From Reticulitermes speratus (lineage: Eukaryota > Arthropoda > Insecta > Blattodea > Rhinotermitidae), in assembly GCA_021186555.1 (NCBI GenBank), contig JAJKFL010000002.1, positions 8,879,001 to 8,943,000 of the forward strand: DNA of 64,000 nucleotides. Direction: 5' to 3'. The notes under the pieces are model-generated. The model saw only the letters and a program-made list of their open reading frames with translations. It was not told the DNA's origin and did not search any database. Position numbers and translations under genes: made by a program. Every line of letters starts with the position of its first letter. The first letter of the stretch is position 1. Positions 33,120 to 43,409 of this stretch are shown here, piece after piece.

Positions 33120-34623
33120 CAATCAATGGGAATCAATTTCTTCCAAACTAGAGTTAGTGTTGACATTTTGACCTCTTCCCTTGAATCACAAATGTTCTTA
33201 ATGGCACCTAGAATGGAAAATCCTTTTCAGAAGGCTTTCAATTTATTTTGCCTAGGCCCATCAGAAGTATCACTCTCTAAGGCAGCAATAGACTTAACAA
33301 ATGTCCGTCTTAAATAATAGGACTTGAAAACAGCAATTACTCATTGATCCATGGGCTGCAGAATAGATGTTGTGTTAGCAGGCAGAAAAACAACTTTAAT
33401 CTCCTTGTACATCTCCATCAGAGCTCTTGGGTGACCAGGTGCATTGTCACTATTCAGTAGTATCTTAAAAGGAATTTTTTGTTCTAAGCAGTAGGTCTCG
33501 ACAGTGGGTTTTAAAATATTCAGTAAACCATTTGGTAAAAAGTTCTGCTGTCATCTAGGCTTTCATGTTTGATTGATAGTAAAAAAGCAGGCTAATTTTA
33601 GCATAATTCTTTAAGGCCCTAGGGTTTTCAGAATGGTAGATGAGCATTGGCTTTAACTTGCAGTCACTAGCTGCATTAGTTCCTAACAAGAGAGTCAGCC
33701 TATCCTTCGCAGCTTTGAAGCCAGGCATTGACTTCTCCACTCTACTTATGAAAATCCTAGACGGAATTTTTTTTCCAAAATAGGGCCGTTTCGTCGACGT
33801 TAAAAACCTGCTGCTTAGTGTAGCCACCTTCAACAATTAACTTAGCCAGCTCGGCTGGATAGTTTTTCTGCAGCTTCAACATCAGCACTAGCTGCCTCAC
33901 CTTGCACCTGTATACTGTGCAGATGACTTCTTTCCTCAAAACGCATAAACCAACCTCTGCTAGCTTCAAACTTCTCCTCTGTAGCCTTCTCGCCTCTCTC
34001 AGCCTTCATAGAATTGAAGAGAGTTGGGGCCTTGCTCTGGATTAGGTCTTCATTTAAAGGAACATTGTGGCCGGTTTGATCCTCAACCCACATCACTAAC
34101 ACATTCTCAATGTCGGCAATAAGGCTGTCTCGCTTTCTTATCACCTTCGTGTTCACTGGAATAGCATTTTTAATTTATTTTAAAACCTTCTCCTTTGCGT
34201 TCACTACTGTGCTGTTTGCCGCGCTAAACCTAGCTTACGGCTTATTTCCGCTTTCGACATGCCTTTCTCACGAAGCTCGATCATTTCTAGCTTTTGCTTT
34301 AAAGTAAGAGGCTTGCGACTCCTCTTGTCACTAGCACTACGCGTAGGGGCCATGTCTAATTAATAATTTCAATAGTAATACAACAATAACACAAGAATTG
34401 CCAGAATACGACACTGAGACACAATTGGAACAAATGCTGTAAACAGACTGAGCGCTGAGCGCGCGGGTAAAAAATGGCGCATGTTGACTCGCTCGATTCG
34501 GCTGGGACTCAGCTGACGTGCGCGTCACCGCCGTAAGAGCAAGGCAAGCGCCGAAAATAATAAAAATGAATATGAATTAGCGAAGTGCCGCAAAGCGAAG
34601 CGCCGTAAAGCGAGGTACTACTG
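33120..34623 (-). mobile_element. Tigger/pogo-type DNA transposon, near complete
   Basis: The right edge at about 34580-34623 is the 5' terminal inverted repeat in minus orientation: CAGTAGTACCTCGCTTTACG, then GCGCTTCGCTTTGCGGC. It closely follows the well-known Tigger terminus (CAG-TA-CCTCG-TTTAT-GCGCTTCGC). A transposase pseudogene runs leftward from 34353. The opposite terminal repeat was not found left of 33120, so the element is truncated or diverged there. The TA duplication expected for this family is not evident at the right edge. Confidence 0.85.
33126..34353 (-). pseudogene. Tigger-like transposase (CENP-B/DDE), frameshifted
   Basis: Starts MAPTRSASDKRSRKPLTLKQ at 34353, followed by EMIELREKGMSKAEISRKLG, the pogo/CENP-B N-terminal HTH. 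Stops follow, then the CENPB DNA-binding part ([35 protein letters not shown]; 33842-34156). After another frame change comes the DDE core: [12 protein letters not shown] (first D), [54 protein letters not shown] (second D), [16 protein letters not shown], ending near STLTLVWKKLIPID at 33126. Length about 1.2 kb, roughly the usual size for the family minus a few codons. At least three frame changes plus in-frame stops, so it is inactive. Confidence 0.88.
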
Positions 34624-34801
34624 AAATTGACTGATCGACAAGCTTTTACATTTTTGAGTATTTTCATATCTTGATATAATGCTTATTAGTATACAGCTAC
34701 TCAAAGAGACTTTGGGATATACTCCGTCCAACTAAAGTGTATTGTAAGAGAGAGACCATTCTCTATTCTATCGTACCTTTATTTATGTATTTTATATTGA
34801 C

Positions 34802-34846
34802 TTTTCCTGAAGATGGCTTTTTGGCTGAAAAATGTAGCTATTTCGT
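34802..34846 (+). ncRNA. solo hammerhead-like motif
   Basis: CTGAAGA, T, GGCTTTTTGGCT (hairpin using wobble pairs), then GAAAAATGTAG. Both boxes are close to consensus and a GUA follows. No second arm is seen. It sits directly upstream of an S4 SINE. Confidence 0.5.
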
Positions 34847-34851
34847 GTAAC

Positions 34852-35176
34852 TACATAATGTTGCGGGACGCGCGGTGGCGTAGTTGGTTGAGGCACTACG
34901 CTACAAACCGGAACGTCGCGGGTTCGATTCCCGATGGTGTCATTGGAATTAATTCCTTGACATAATCGTTTCGGTCGCACTATGGCCCTGGGTTCGACTC
35001 AGCCTCTAACAGAAATGATTACCAGGAATATTTCCTGGGGGGTAAAGGCGGCCGGTGCGTAGGGCTGACAACCTTACCACCTTCATGTGCCGATTGTCTA
35101 CACATCTGGGAGCCTCAACCTCCTGGACCCCTCAGTGCCTGTAATGGGGTTGCTTTACCTTTTTACATAATGTTGC
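34852..35176 (+). repeat. SINE S4, full length with TSD
   Basis: Perfect 13-bp duplication TACATAATGTTGC at 34852-34864 and 35164-35176. The tRNA-like head is GGGACGCGCGGTGGCGTAG, TTGGTTGAGGCACTACGC, with B box GGGTTCGATTCCCG near 34919. The body has TTTCGGTCGCACTATGGCCC, CAGCCTCTAACAGAAATG, AAAGGCGGCCGGTGCGTAGG and CAGTGCCTGTAATGGGGTTG. The head is good enough to look like a tRNA gene in isolation, but the attached body and TSD show it is a SINE. Confidence 0.88.
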
Positions 35177-35289
35177 TTACAATAAAATATTTTGATTTTT
35201 TATATTTAAATGTATAACACAACGATATATTCTCTCCAACGATTATGCTATATTTACCTACTTAGTTCATTCCCTACAGCATTCCGTGC

Positions 35290-35530
35290 ATTTCAGTGGG
35301 TAGTATGAGGGAGATCACGCTCCTACAGCTTTACTGCTCTGAAGAAACTTCCACATGCACCGTACAGGGGATTGGGTGGGCCCCAGTGCCAGACCGGAAT
35401 ATTGCCAAGAGGAAACCAACTACCCCTGCGGGGAATCGAACACCATTCCTCGGTTGTCCAGCCCATAGTCTAGTCATTATAGCGTCTAAGTTGTCCTGCT
35501 CCGCAAAACTATAGACTGCAAAATAAACCT
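35290..35530 (-). repeat. SINE S2 copy, reverse strand
   Basis: On the minus strand the head is GGACAACTTAGACGCTATAA, then CTATGGGCTGGACAACCG, with B box GTTCGATTCCCCG. The body includes CTGGCACTGGGGCCCACCCA. The pyrimidine-rich 3' end falls near 35300. Confidence 0.7.
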
Positions 35531-35534
35531 ATTA

Positions 35535-36480
35535 TGAGCGTGTATTTGTTCTTGTAGACCTCATTTGCGAGGCTTTGCTAACACCAATATTTACAGAAAG
35601 TCTGTAAAACTGAGACCGCGTACATACAGCTCAGCATCATAGCAAAGCAAATTAACTCGGACACTCAAATAACTAATTAGTTTTATTGAAAAGTAAATTT
35701 AATTTAATTTTCTAATTCATCATGCGGAAGATAGTAACGTGAAACTGTCACGTCGCAAAAAAAAAATGAAATTCTAGACAGATTGAAATGGATTATTGTA
35801 AAGAGTAGTTTTATACACTCTTATGCTGGAGTAAATTAAACTGCGAATAATAAATATAATAGCCTTAATTAGGTCACTGAAACAGAAATTTATGTCTTAT
35901 TATTTTCAGTAGGCGATGTAATACTGTGGGTGTTATAGTGCGGTAATTCTTACCAGAGATAGAATAAAGGTAGCCGCAAGTAATCTGTGAATTCGGCCGG
36001 TTGCGGCGGGAGCCAATAGCAATAAGTGTGGGAGGACATATTGAAGTTCTTCTGTTGTTCATTTACATTTACATTACATTTACATTTACATTTACATTAT
36101 TCTTCAATCCGTTCCCTTTATTATGGGTCGGTTTGCGAAACCTGTCCATTCTTTTGTTTTCCTCTACTGCTCAATTTCTTCTCATCCCTTACATCTTTTT
36201 TTTGATTTCTTCAAATACAGGCTGAGTCACTGTCTTCTAGGTCGTCCTGTAGGTCTCTTACTTCAATTATTTTCTAATTCTAGAACCTTTCTCAATATGC
36301 TTATTTGTACATTCTTTCTATACGGCCGCACTATTGTAGTCGTTTCTATTCTACCTCTGTTTACAAATTTTCATCTCCAAGGTCTAGAAATTTCATTTAT
36401 ACGAGTAACTCCATTCATTCTTCTTTTTTCTGCTTTACTTCAACGAAATTTAACATATACTTAATTTACATATGTATTTA
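35535..36480. other. unannotated stretch with ACATTT microsatellite
   Basis: A short tandem (TTTACA)n lies at about 36060-36100. The plus-strand frame at 36123-36464 is hydrophobic (phenylalanine/leucine-rich) because the strand is T-rich. It matches no membrane protein I know and is probably antisense to a purine-rich decayed repeat. Confidence 0.4.
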
Positions 36481-36510
36481 ATTTTTAGGCGCGTTCGCAA
36501 AATTGCGAAA

Positions 36511-36670
36511 AGCGCCTATTAGTGGACTGCTTGGTCCTTGAAGATGGGACCGAAAGGTTGTCCCGAAACGTCGGGACGGAATTACCATTCTATATTCCGT
36601 GAAGTCCAAGAAGAGCGCAGATCTCATTTGCATCGCGGCGGAAGCCTGAAAAACGCACAGCGACTATTAG
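36511..36670 (+). mobile_element. single-arm hammerhead unit with TSD
   Basis: A 12-bp duplication with one mismatch (AGCGCCTATTAG at 36511-36522, AGCGACTATTAG at 36659-36670) bounds a 136-bp insert. It holds one plus motif (36532-36580): TTGAAGA, T, GGGAC...GTCCC, GAAACGTCGGG. The tail on its right end is CATCGCGGCGGAAGCCTGAA, of the same type as the unit at 38.7 kb. No inverted arm, so this is a solo form. Confidence 0.75.
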
Positions 36671-36674
36671 CTTC

Positions 36675-37060
36675 ATGTCTCTCTGTCTGTCTGTCTGTCT
36701 GTCTGTCCGTATATCCGTCCATCCGTACGCATGGAACAACTCGGCTCCTACTGGACGGATTTTCATGAAATTTGATATTTGAATATTTTTCTAAAATCTT
36801 TCAAGAACATTTAATTTTCATTAAACTCTGACAAGAATGACGGGTACTTGACATGAAAACATATGCTGCATAACTAAGGCTACAGACACGCACTCAGAAC
36901 ATGTAATACTGCTTTTCCACGGCAACAATGGTTCCGCGAACGCGCCTCAGTGTTACGTTATACATACATTGCCTCTCTTGTTGTTTTTCCCTTCTCCGTA
37001 AAGTTCATATTTCGTTGTTAAAGTCAATATGTGCTGCTTAATTTTTCGTGTAGTGCAGAC
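36675..37060 (+). repeat. dispersed repeat, copy 2
   Basis: Begins with (CTGT)n at about 36679-36710, then CGTACGCATGGAACAACTCG, GGACGGATTTTCATGAAAT, and shares ACTGCTTTTCCACGGCAACA, GAACGCGCCTCAGTGTTACG and CATTGCCTCTC with 21979-22380. Family unknown. It starts immediately after the TSD of the single-arm hammerhead unit. Confidence 0.55.
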
Positions 37061-37064
37061 ACAA

Positions 37065-37790
37065 ATTCCTCGTCGCAATTCCAATTACACTCCAGATGTA
37101 ACTTGTCTGCATTCAGACATTACATTTGTTTTTGTTTTTACAAGTACTGAGATCAAATCTGTAGAGATTACTGACAATGAATTCTATGTTTTTGCGCTCT
37201 TTACTGATTTTACGTACGATGAGTCATTTTCGAAAAATTCCACATAAGAATTTCATCTGGATTTCACGTGAAATGGACTTCTGAACCAGTACTAGCTAAT
37301 GTACCATTAGTTTAGGAAATACTTTATGCGGACAGATATACACGTTACTCCAAATACATATTGTAGAGTCAAATTACAAACGGTCTCCATGTTGCGATGA
37401 AAGAAGACAATCAGCACAAGCTGAAGTGCGGTATTTAGCTACATACTGTGCCTGTGAGTGGCACGTAGAGATAAGCAACTCATGCCGTTCTTATGTTGTT
37501 ATTAAAACGCAACTGTTACGTGGCACATAAAGCCACTCGAAACAAAAATTGCCCTGCGTTATGTGTAATTCTCTCATATTGCAATTTAGTGACTTCGGTC
37601 AGGCTTCGGATTTCGTATGAGAAATAGGCAGCGTGATTTGATTGTGGTGTAATGTTCATCCGTGTCCTGTGGAGCAACACGGAAGCATGAGGACAGAAAT
37701 AAGCGAGCAAGGGGAAAAACAAAAGTAAGAGAAGCCAAAGAATTATTTACATTAATTCTGTAAAGAAAATAATTAACCTGGATTGTATGA
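37065..37790. other. unannotated stretch
   Basis: Nothing recognised. Confidence 0.45.
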
Positions 37791-37794
37791 AAGA

Positions 37795-37925
37795 TTAATT
37801 TCTTACGGCGCCGTAAACACGCTCTATCTCCGTTAGAAAAATCAATCTGTTAGTGCTGCAGAACGGAATAGTCGCTGTTTATTCCTAGATCCACAGAGAC
37901 ACATGAATAGATTGTGTGGGAAGAA
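37795..37925 (-). repeat. diverged single copy of the 114-bp array family
   Basis: On the minus strand: ATGTGTCTCTGTGGATCTAG, GAATAAACAGCGACTATTCC, GCACTAACAGATTG, ACGGAGATAGAGCGTGTTTA. The order matches the array unit and the sequence just left of the array (TTCTACGTTCTGCCCACACA against TTCTACATTCTTCCCACACA). Confidence 0.65.
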
Positions 37926-38029
37926 TGTAGAATATTTGAATGTTAAAACTGTTAGTATATGGAGAAGCGGCTGGGCTTTAAATGGTTTTGTCAAGGTATT
38001 TAAATTAGTGAAAAATCTGTGAGTATAAA

Positions 38030-38685
38030 TTTACTGGTAGAACATCCAACTCGATAGGATGATAAGCGAAGTAATCGTGCCAGGGCTGTGACCAGGAATT
38101 TGGTTTTCGACCCAGCCTCAGCACTTCTGTATCGTTGGAAGCGTCGGTAAAGCCTCTGGCGAGAAGAGATTAACATGCTCTTTTTTTGGGGGGGGGGGGG
38201 TTATGGCTGTAGTCTTCGACACCGTTTTTGTGGTCGAAAGTCTTACTCAGAAGCCAAGCATCCTAAACTTTTCAACTTACGTTGTCAAAACCTTTTCCCT
38301 ATACACACTGAAGTTTCAAACGTGATTCCAGTGAGTCACATCTATTCGTCCTGCCATACGGAAAGGAGTGTTTCACGTGGAACCTCTTTCGTCCGTCCTC
38401 TTCAGCTCGCCTGTTAAAGACACGTCGACCTCTTCCTGCTACATCGATCGATCCACCAGTCAATGCAGCTGCTTGTCAGTTATCCGGAGGGTTGCCTGAA
38501 CGCTTTTGTGTGCTGGAGAGGGTTACCGTCAACGTCCCCAAGAGTGCGGCGATGCTCTTTGCTACGACTGTCAGAGTCACCAACAGACACTGGCCAGTCC
38601 AGAACAGTTGCGCTTTTTCGGAGAACCGGTACAGTCGATTGATAACAGCAAGGTGCTATCCGACAGTGCTAACTGTACGCGTTGA
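38030..38685. other. unannotated stretch, possible tRNA-like text near its start
   Basis: 38040-38165 has weak tRNA-like wording and a G run at about 38189. 38340-38680 is GC-richer with no family recognised. Confidence 0.3.
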
Positions 38686-38689
38686 ACAA

Positions 38690-38961
38690 ACATGAAGTAT
38701 GGCTTTGATTTCAGGCTTCCGCCGCGATGTTGATGTAATCTGTGGTCTTTTGGGTGATTACACGGCGTCGTGAGGTAATTATTTACCGACGTTTCGGGAC
38801 AACGTGTCGGTCTCATCTACACGGGTCGAGATTTTTTTTTCCTTCGTGAAATCTCGACCCGTGTAGATGAGACCGACACGTTGTCCCGAAACGTCGGTAA
38901 ATAATTACCTCACGACGCCGTGTAATCACCCAAAAGACCACAGATTACATGAAGTATGGCT
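38690..38961. mobile_element. hammerhead unit, type II tail, perfect 15-bp TSD
   Basis: Direct repeats ACATGAAGTATGGCT at 38690-38704 and 38947-38961. A 31-nt tail at 38705-38735 (complement CATCAACATCGCGGCGGAAG) precedes two arms of about 100 bp (from 38736, and to 38946), separated by a T-rich loop near 38831-38847. Motifs on minus (38783-38828) and plus (38853-38900) keep GACC...GTCCC-type pairing and GAAACGTCGG, but the first box is changed (TAGATGA). It shares the tail type with 36.5 kb. Confidence 0.82.
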
Positions 38962-38999
38962 GCTTGTCTCAGCAATATGCGTGTTATTGAATTAGTGAT

Positions 39000-40680
39000 T
39001 TTATTGTATGTTTTAGTATAACTGCTTACGTATCTCAGCGAAACTTCTTACTTTCCTGTTCTTGAAGACACCAAAGCGTGGCTCAATCTTTAAACAAAAT
39101 TAAACTTGTTGGAGGTTGTCGAATAATTAATACTAATACTAATAATAATAAAGTACCGAGACATACAAACGGATTATGACATGTAACAGTGCCGATTGTC
39201 GCTTTTACAGAAGTCCGCATCCGTTGCTGCATTTTCTGAAAGAAAAATACGAAAAAGAAGGAAAGGTACGAAACAGCGCTTGGCACTGGTTAAAAAAAAT
39301 CTCAGCACGAGGCAAGGAAAAAAGCTATTGCTTATGGAAACTTCCGTGATGGATTCGACTGCACTGCTTTAGGAAACATTTTTCTTACTCTCGACAGGAC
39401 CGAGAAAGAAATATCTACATTGAGAAAAATTTATCTAGCAGGGAAAAATAGGAATAAATTTTGAAGAACACAAAGAAATATTAAGGATAATTATAAAGTT
39501 TTTGGGATGTCTTTTTGAGGAATGTCGTACAAACAAACATAAGTATTCTCATGGAAGACAACAATAATATTACTTGGAGAGCCTGATGTATCAGGTCACT
39601 GAAACGCAACGCATAGTATGATCAGCCTAAAACAGTTATGTATTTATACGGTGAATGAATATTGACAAAGTTACCATTAATGTGGTGTAAGACAAAAGAG
39701 CAGCCTTGGCCAAAGATTTATTCATGTTTGTTGTAGCCTTGCATTCATCCACAATTTTCTTATATTTACCAAGGCAAAATCGAAGACCAAAGATTAGCAT
39801 AGAGATGAATTTTTAAAATTTAAAGATTTTTCCTGAAGAAATGCTTCTGTATATTTTATCAACCAATGGAGTGATCGTTACGTACACCTTCCACTATCTA
39901 CCTTCCATGAACTTAAGCCACGAACACAAGTTTCAAGAAAAGGTACATTCGGAATGGTTAAGAGCGAGTAAGATAACTGTAGGCGAATATGTGAAAGTGT
40001 CGTGCTGTTTGAGATGCTCAAATTGCAGCTATTTCATTTAACACATCACGGACACCTACGTAACTGCACGCCTACTGCGATTTAAGGCTGTTCAGCGCGT
40101 TTGGAACCGTGTAAATTGCGCGGTTGCACTAGACAACCAAACTTACAATAGAAGCAGTAGAGCCTGTGAGTGTGGAATGGTGAATATGTGTGGATACATG
40201 CTGAAATTGGAAGATGAAACCTGGAAAAAGGGAAAGATTTATGAAAAATTAAATTAAAAATCTTGATAACTGTGCTAGGAGCCGTATTGGCATGATGCCT
40301 GGTATAGAATCACTAATTTAAGTCTAGTGTAAGAAAAATATATCCACTTCAGTTTATATTTGTTACGTACGGTTCTGCGACAGACTTTTAAGACGTCTGT
40401 ATAAATTCGTCGGTGAACTTTCCCATCATTATCCGTCTTTTCTTCCCCTGCTCTGCTAGCGCAATATTTTTCCTCTCCGACTGCACAGTTAAATGTATCA
40501 CGTAGGCCCTTGGAGAGCGCCTTGAGATACAGCGCCACTGGACAGCACATACGTACATAAACCAGGTTTTAAAGACGACAGCGTACAGACTAGGTTCGCT
40601 AGTCCCTCACCTTAATAAGTAAAGCGGTTTGTATCTCGTAAACTGCACTGTTTTGTAGCAGTTCATCCGTCCTCTGAAGG
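39000..40680. other. unannotated stretch
   Basis: Short frames only, no family recognised. A small (TAA)n lies near 39130-39150. Confidence 0.45.
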
Positions 40681-40684
40681 AATA

Positions 40685-40760
40685 TGTCCTCTGTGGAGGG
40701 CCGGTGCCCTAAGTCCGTCCTATGAGGCCCGCTGCCCTAAGTCATATCCCGAATGTGCCA
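40685..40760 (+). repeat. short GC-rich tandem duplication
   Basis: GGAGGGCCGGTGCCCTAAGT is followed about 31-33 bp later by TGAGGCCCGCTGCCCTAAGT. Two units only. Confidence 0.55.
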
Positions 40761-40796
40761 TTTTTACAATTTAAGTGTCTTCGCATTGCAGCTGAC

Positions 40797-40998
40797 TCAA
40801 TCTGATATATTTTTATGACCTTCACCGTGAATTTTAAATTTTACTGTCTATTAAACCAATCAAATGCAACTGATGACCCCCCCCCCCCTGATGATGGTCT
40901 AGGCAGACTGAAACATATGTAGGGGAAAGTTGTAATTCCTATTAAAAATTGATAGTGAAGGTGCGTTCGGTTGGTTTAATAGACAGTGTCAATCTGAT
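40797..40998 (+). mobile_element. hammerhead unit with TSD, short left arm
   Basis: A 10-bp duplication TCAATCTGAT (40797-40806, 40989-40998). The tail is on the left (CCTTCACCGTGAA), then a short inverted arm ACTGTCTATTAAACCAA matched by TTGGTTTAATAGACAGT at the right end. One motif (40880-40927): CTGATGA, T, GGTCT AGGC AGACT, GAAACATATGTAGGGG. A C run separates the two arms, and the left hammerhead is reduced to CTGATGA. Confidence 0.78.
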
Positions 40999-40999
40999 G

Positions 41000-42760
41000 T
41001 GTTCATAACATGCACATTCACGAGGGTTTAAAGATTTTATTTTTCACCGGATACATCAGGGTACTGGTGGGGCGTATCACTTACTTCGGCGACTTGGAAG
41101 GCAATTCTGACGACGAAGGGCTGTCTAAAGTCACACGAGTTCTTAATCAAAGGCGACCAAAGCTCAGCAAGTCAGTCGATGCCGTCCGTAAAAAGGCGAC
41201 CAAGTCGACAAAAAATGTTTCTGACACTTGGCGACTATTCTAAAATTTTCCGTGATTTTTCCCTGCCGCAACACAAATGCGAATTTATAATTTAAAATGG
41301 GTACAGGAGCATTCACAGTCCTTAATCCGAGTACGTCAAGACCTCAAGGCAAGGCGAAAGAACGGTTAGCGCAAACAAACACACAGCGCTAGAACTAAGG
41401 CACTTTTTCCAATTCCAAAAGTGCGTTTTCTTCGTAGGAATTGTTTAACAGAAAAAGAGAAGTCTTACTGCTCTTCGCGGAGGAGTCTGTCTTTAGTTTC
41501 GTTCTTGGTTGGCTCGGTACACTAGTCACTTCAGTGTCACATTTGAACTTAATCCTTCAACCCTGAAGATGGAAGCAGCATGTTTCTCTGAAACATCTGT
41601 ATTTACATAAAAACATGTGCTGTACGAAAATCCAGAAGACCTTAAAATTGACACTTGTCGTCTTGAAAACATTTTGATATGTATTTAAATTATTCGGATT
41701 GTGCATTAGTAGAAATTATATGGAGAAATAGTACGTGTATGAGTGGCATAATTATCACTTAATCGTTCTCCTTAACCTAACTGCCTATAAACTGAAGAAT
41801 TTGAAGGAAAGGATTATTCCAAGAATATTTTCAGAGTGCTGAAATGTCCACTACATAAATTGCATTTGAATGTGTAAAAGTGTAAGACGCTTTTACGAAA
41901 TATTAACAACTCACACTTAAGAAGTTTGAACCCAGTAAACTAAGAAGGGGGGGGGGGGCGTCTTAATGGGGGAGAGCCAGTGAATTGTACCATAATATGT
42001 TACTTCTATAGGAAGGCGAATCAGAATTATTTACCTATAAGTTTCAGTATTTTACACCTACTGCCCTTTATATTTCCTGTTTATAGATTTCAGAACTAAA
42101 GTGTATATAAAAGGAGTAAGAGTGTTTATAAATGTCTGCAGTGCTGTTACGAGATAACATATTTATGGAAAACATAAAAGAACATAATGAGAGTGCAACT
42201 GAGTGCTGTTATCTGGCAGTCACAGTGCTACATTAAATATGCTATAAAATATCGTCAAATACGATCTGCTACTTTGGAGTGTGCAGACGTAGAATGTACA
42301 ATTGTAGTAAATAAAGTTTTAGAGTGAGTGATATTGGGAATTGTTTTAGAATGGGGAAGGAAAGTGGAAGTATTTAAGATCTGTATTTATTAAGTGGCGC
42401 GTTTTAACCCTAATTGTTGAAGGGGGTGTGTCTGTCTACGTTACCAATGTACAGCGATCATTGTGGACAAGCTGGAGATGGAGGAGGTAAGAAGAGGGAG
42501 AGAAAGAAGGAAGAGGCGTAAGTGAAGAAAATGTGGCTGAATACGTGGACAAGAAGAACAGCTTAAGAGGAGAAAGAAGAAATAAGTGGAAGAGGAAAGA
42601 AAGAGGTAGATGGATAAGCAAAGAAGAATGCGAAGCTGAGAGGAAGATAATGGTGCAGAATAAGAAGAAGCAAACGATAAAATGACTGCAGTGTACAACT
42701 GAGGTCTTATTATTATATTGTGTAGATTCCTGGGCATGGGGGCGATAGGGACTGGGGGAT
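41000..42760. other. unannotated stretch
   Basis: A small frame at 41010-41243 has no recognised family. At about 42470-42660 the plus strand is purine-rich (GAAGAAGAGG...), giving long leucine/serine-rich open frames on the minus strand that I regard as compositional. Confidence 0.45.
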
Positions 42761-42765
42761 AGGGA

Positions 42766-42960
42766 TCTGCTACGGGCTGGACGGGTGAGGACTAGTGGTT
42801 CTATTCCCGTCAGGAGCAAGAAATTTTCTTCTTCTCCGAAACGTCCATGCCGGCTGTGGGGGCACTTCCATGCTCCTATTAGAAAAGTACCTGGGGCTAT
42901 TTGCCTGGAGATAAAGCGGTCGGAGCGTGCAGCTGACCACTCCCCTTTAGAGTCGATATT
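42766..42960 (+). repeat. SINE S2 copy
   Basis: CTGCTACGGGCTGGACGGGT, GTGGTTCTATTCCCG (weak B box), GCCGGCTGTGGGGGCACTTC, AAAGCGGTCGGAGCGTGC. The 3' end runs into an ATT-rich tract at about 42962-42993. Confidence 0.65.
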
Positions 42961-43119
42961 AGGAATTATTAATATTATTATTATTATTATTATTTATTTA
43001 CTGCAATTGGGTTTTCACCCGGTGGCAGTAGTCCTTACACTAGTACACACAATACAAATGGACATGTAAATATACATAAAAATAACAATACAAAACAAAC
43101 TATACACAATTACAAAACA

Positions 43120-43330
43120 AAATACATACAGTAAATACAAGTACACACATTAGAACACCGTACACACATTACAAAAACATCCACACCTTACAAAAGCATC
43201 CACTCCTTACAAAAGCATCCACACCTTACAAAAACATCCATACCTTACAAATACATCCACACCTTACAAAAACACCCATACACATACAAAACAAAATACA
43301 TACAGTAAATACAAGTACACATATTAGAAC
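43120..43330 (+). repeat. 17-bp minisatellite within a larger duplication
   Basis: About six units of CCTTACAAAAGCATCCACA between 43171 and 43280. The flanks ATACATACAGTAAATACAAG and TACACACATTAGAAC recur on both sides (43122 and 43294), so the block is also bracketed by a direct repeat. Confidence 0.85.
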
Positions 43331-43344
43331 ATATTAGTGGAGTT

Positions 43345-43402
43345 ACACTTCGACTGTCCCATATGCCTCCATGGCTTGCATGGGGACAACTTTGCTCTAC
43401 AG
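43345..43402 (+). repeat. SINE S2 3' tip
   Basis: CATATGCCTCCATGGCTTGC then ATGGGGACAACTTTGCT matches the end of the S2 copy at 57.4 kb (GTGCCTGCATGGCTTG, GGGGTAAACTTTGCT). Only the tip is present. Confidence 0.45.
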
Positions 43403-43409
43403 AACACTA

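Noticed and set aside
34865-34935. Apparent tRNA gene
   Set aside because: The A and B boxes are good, but the sequence continues into the S4 body and the whole is bracketed by a 13-bp TSD, so it is a SINE head. The heads at 13304, 15288, 28903, 60370 and 63099 were rejected as tRNA genes for the same reason.
36123-36464. Hydrophobic frame resembling a membrane protein
   Set aside because: The strand is T-rich, so phenylalanine and leucine dominate by composition, and no transmembrane family pattern is seen.
41566-41612. Hammerhead-like CTGAAGATGG...GAAACATCTG
   Set aside because: Stem II does not pair convincingly and no arm, tail or TSD is present. Similar weak hits at about 52458-52496, 57880-57900 and 63625-63665 were also dropped.
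42436-42819. Serine/leucine-rich minus-strand frames
   Set aside because: They are the complement of a purine-rich GAA/GAG tract. The composition explains them.
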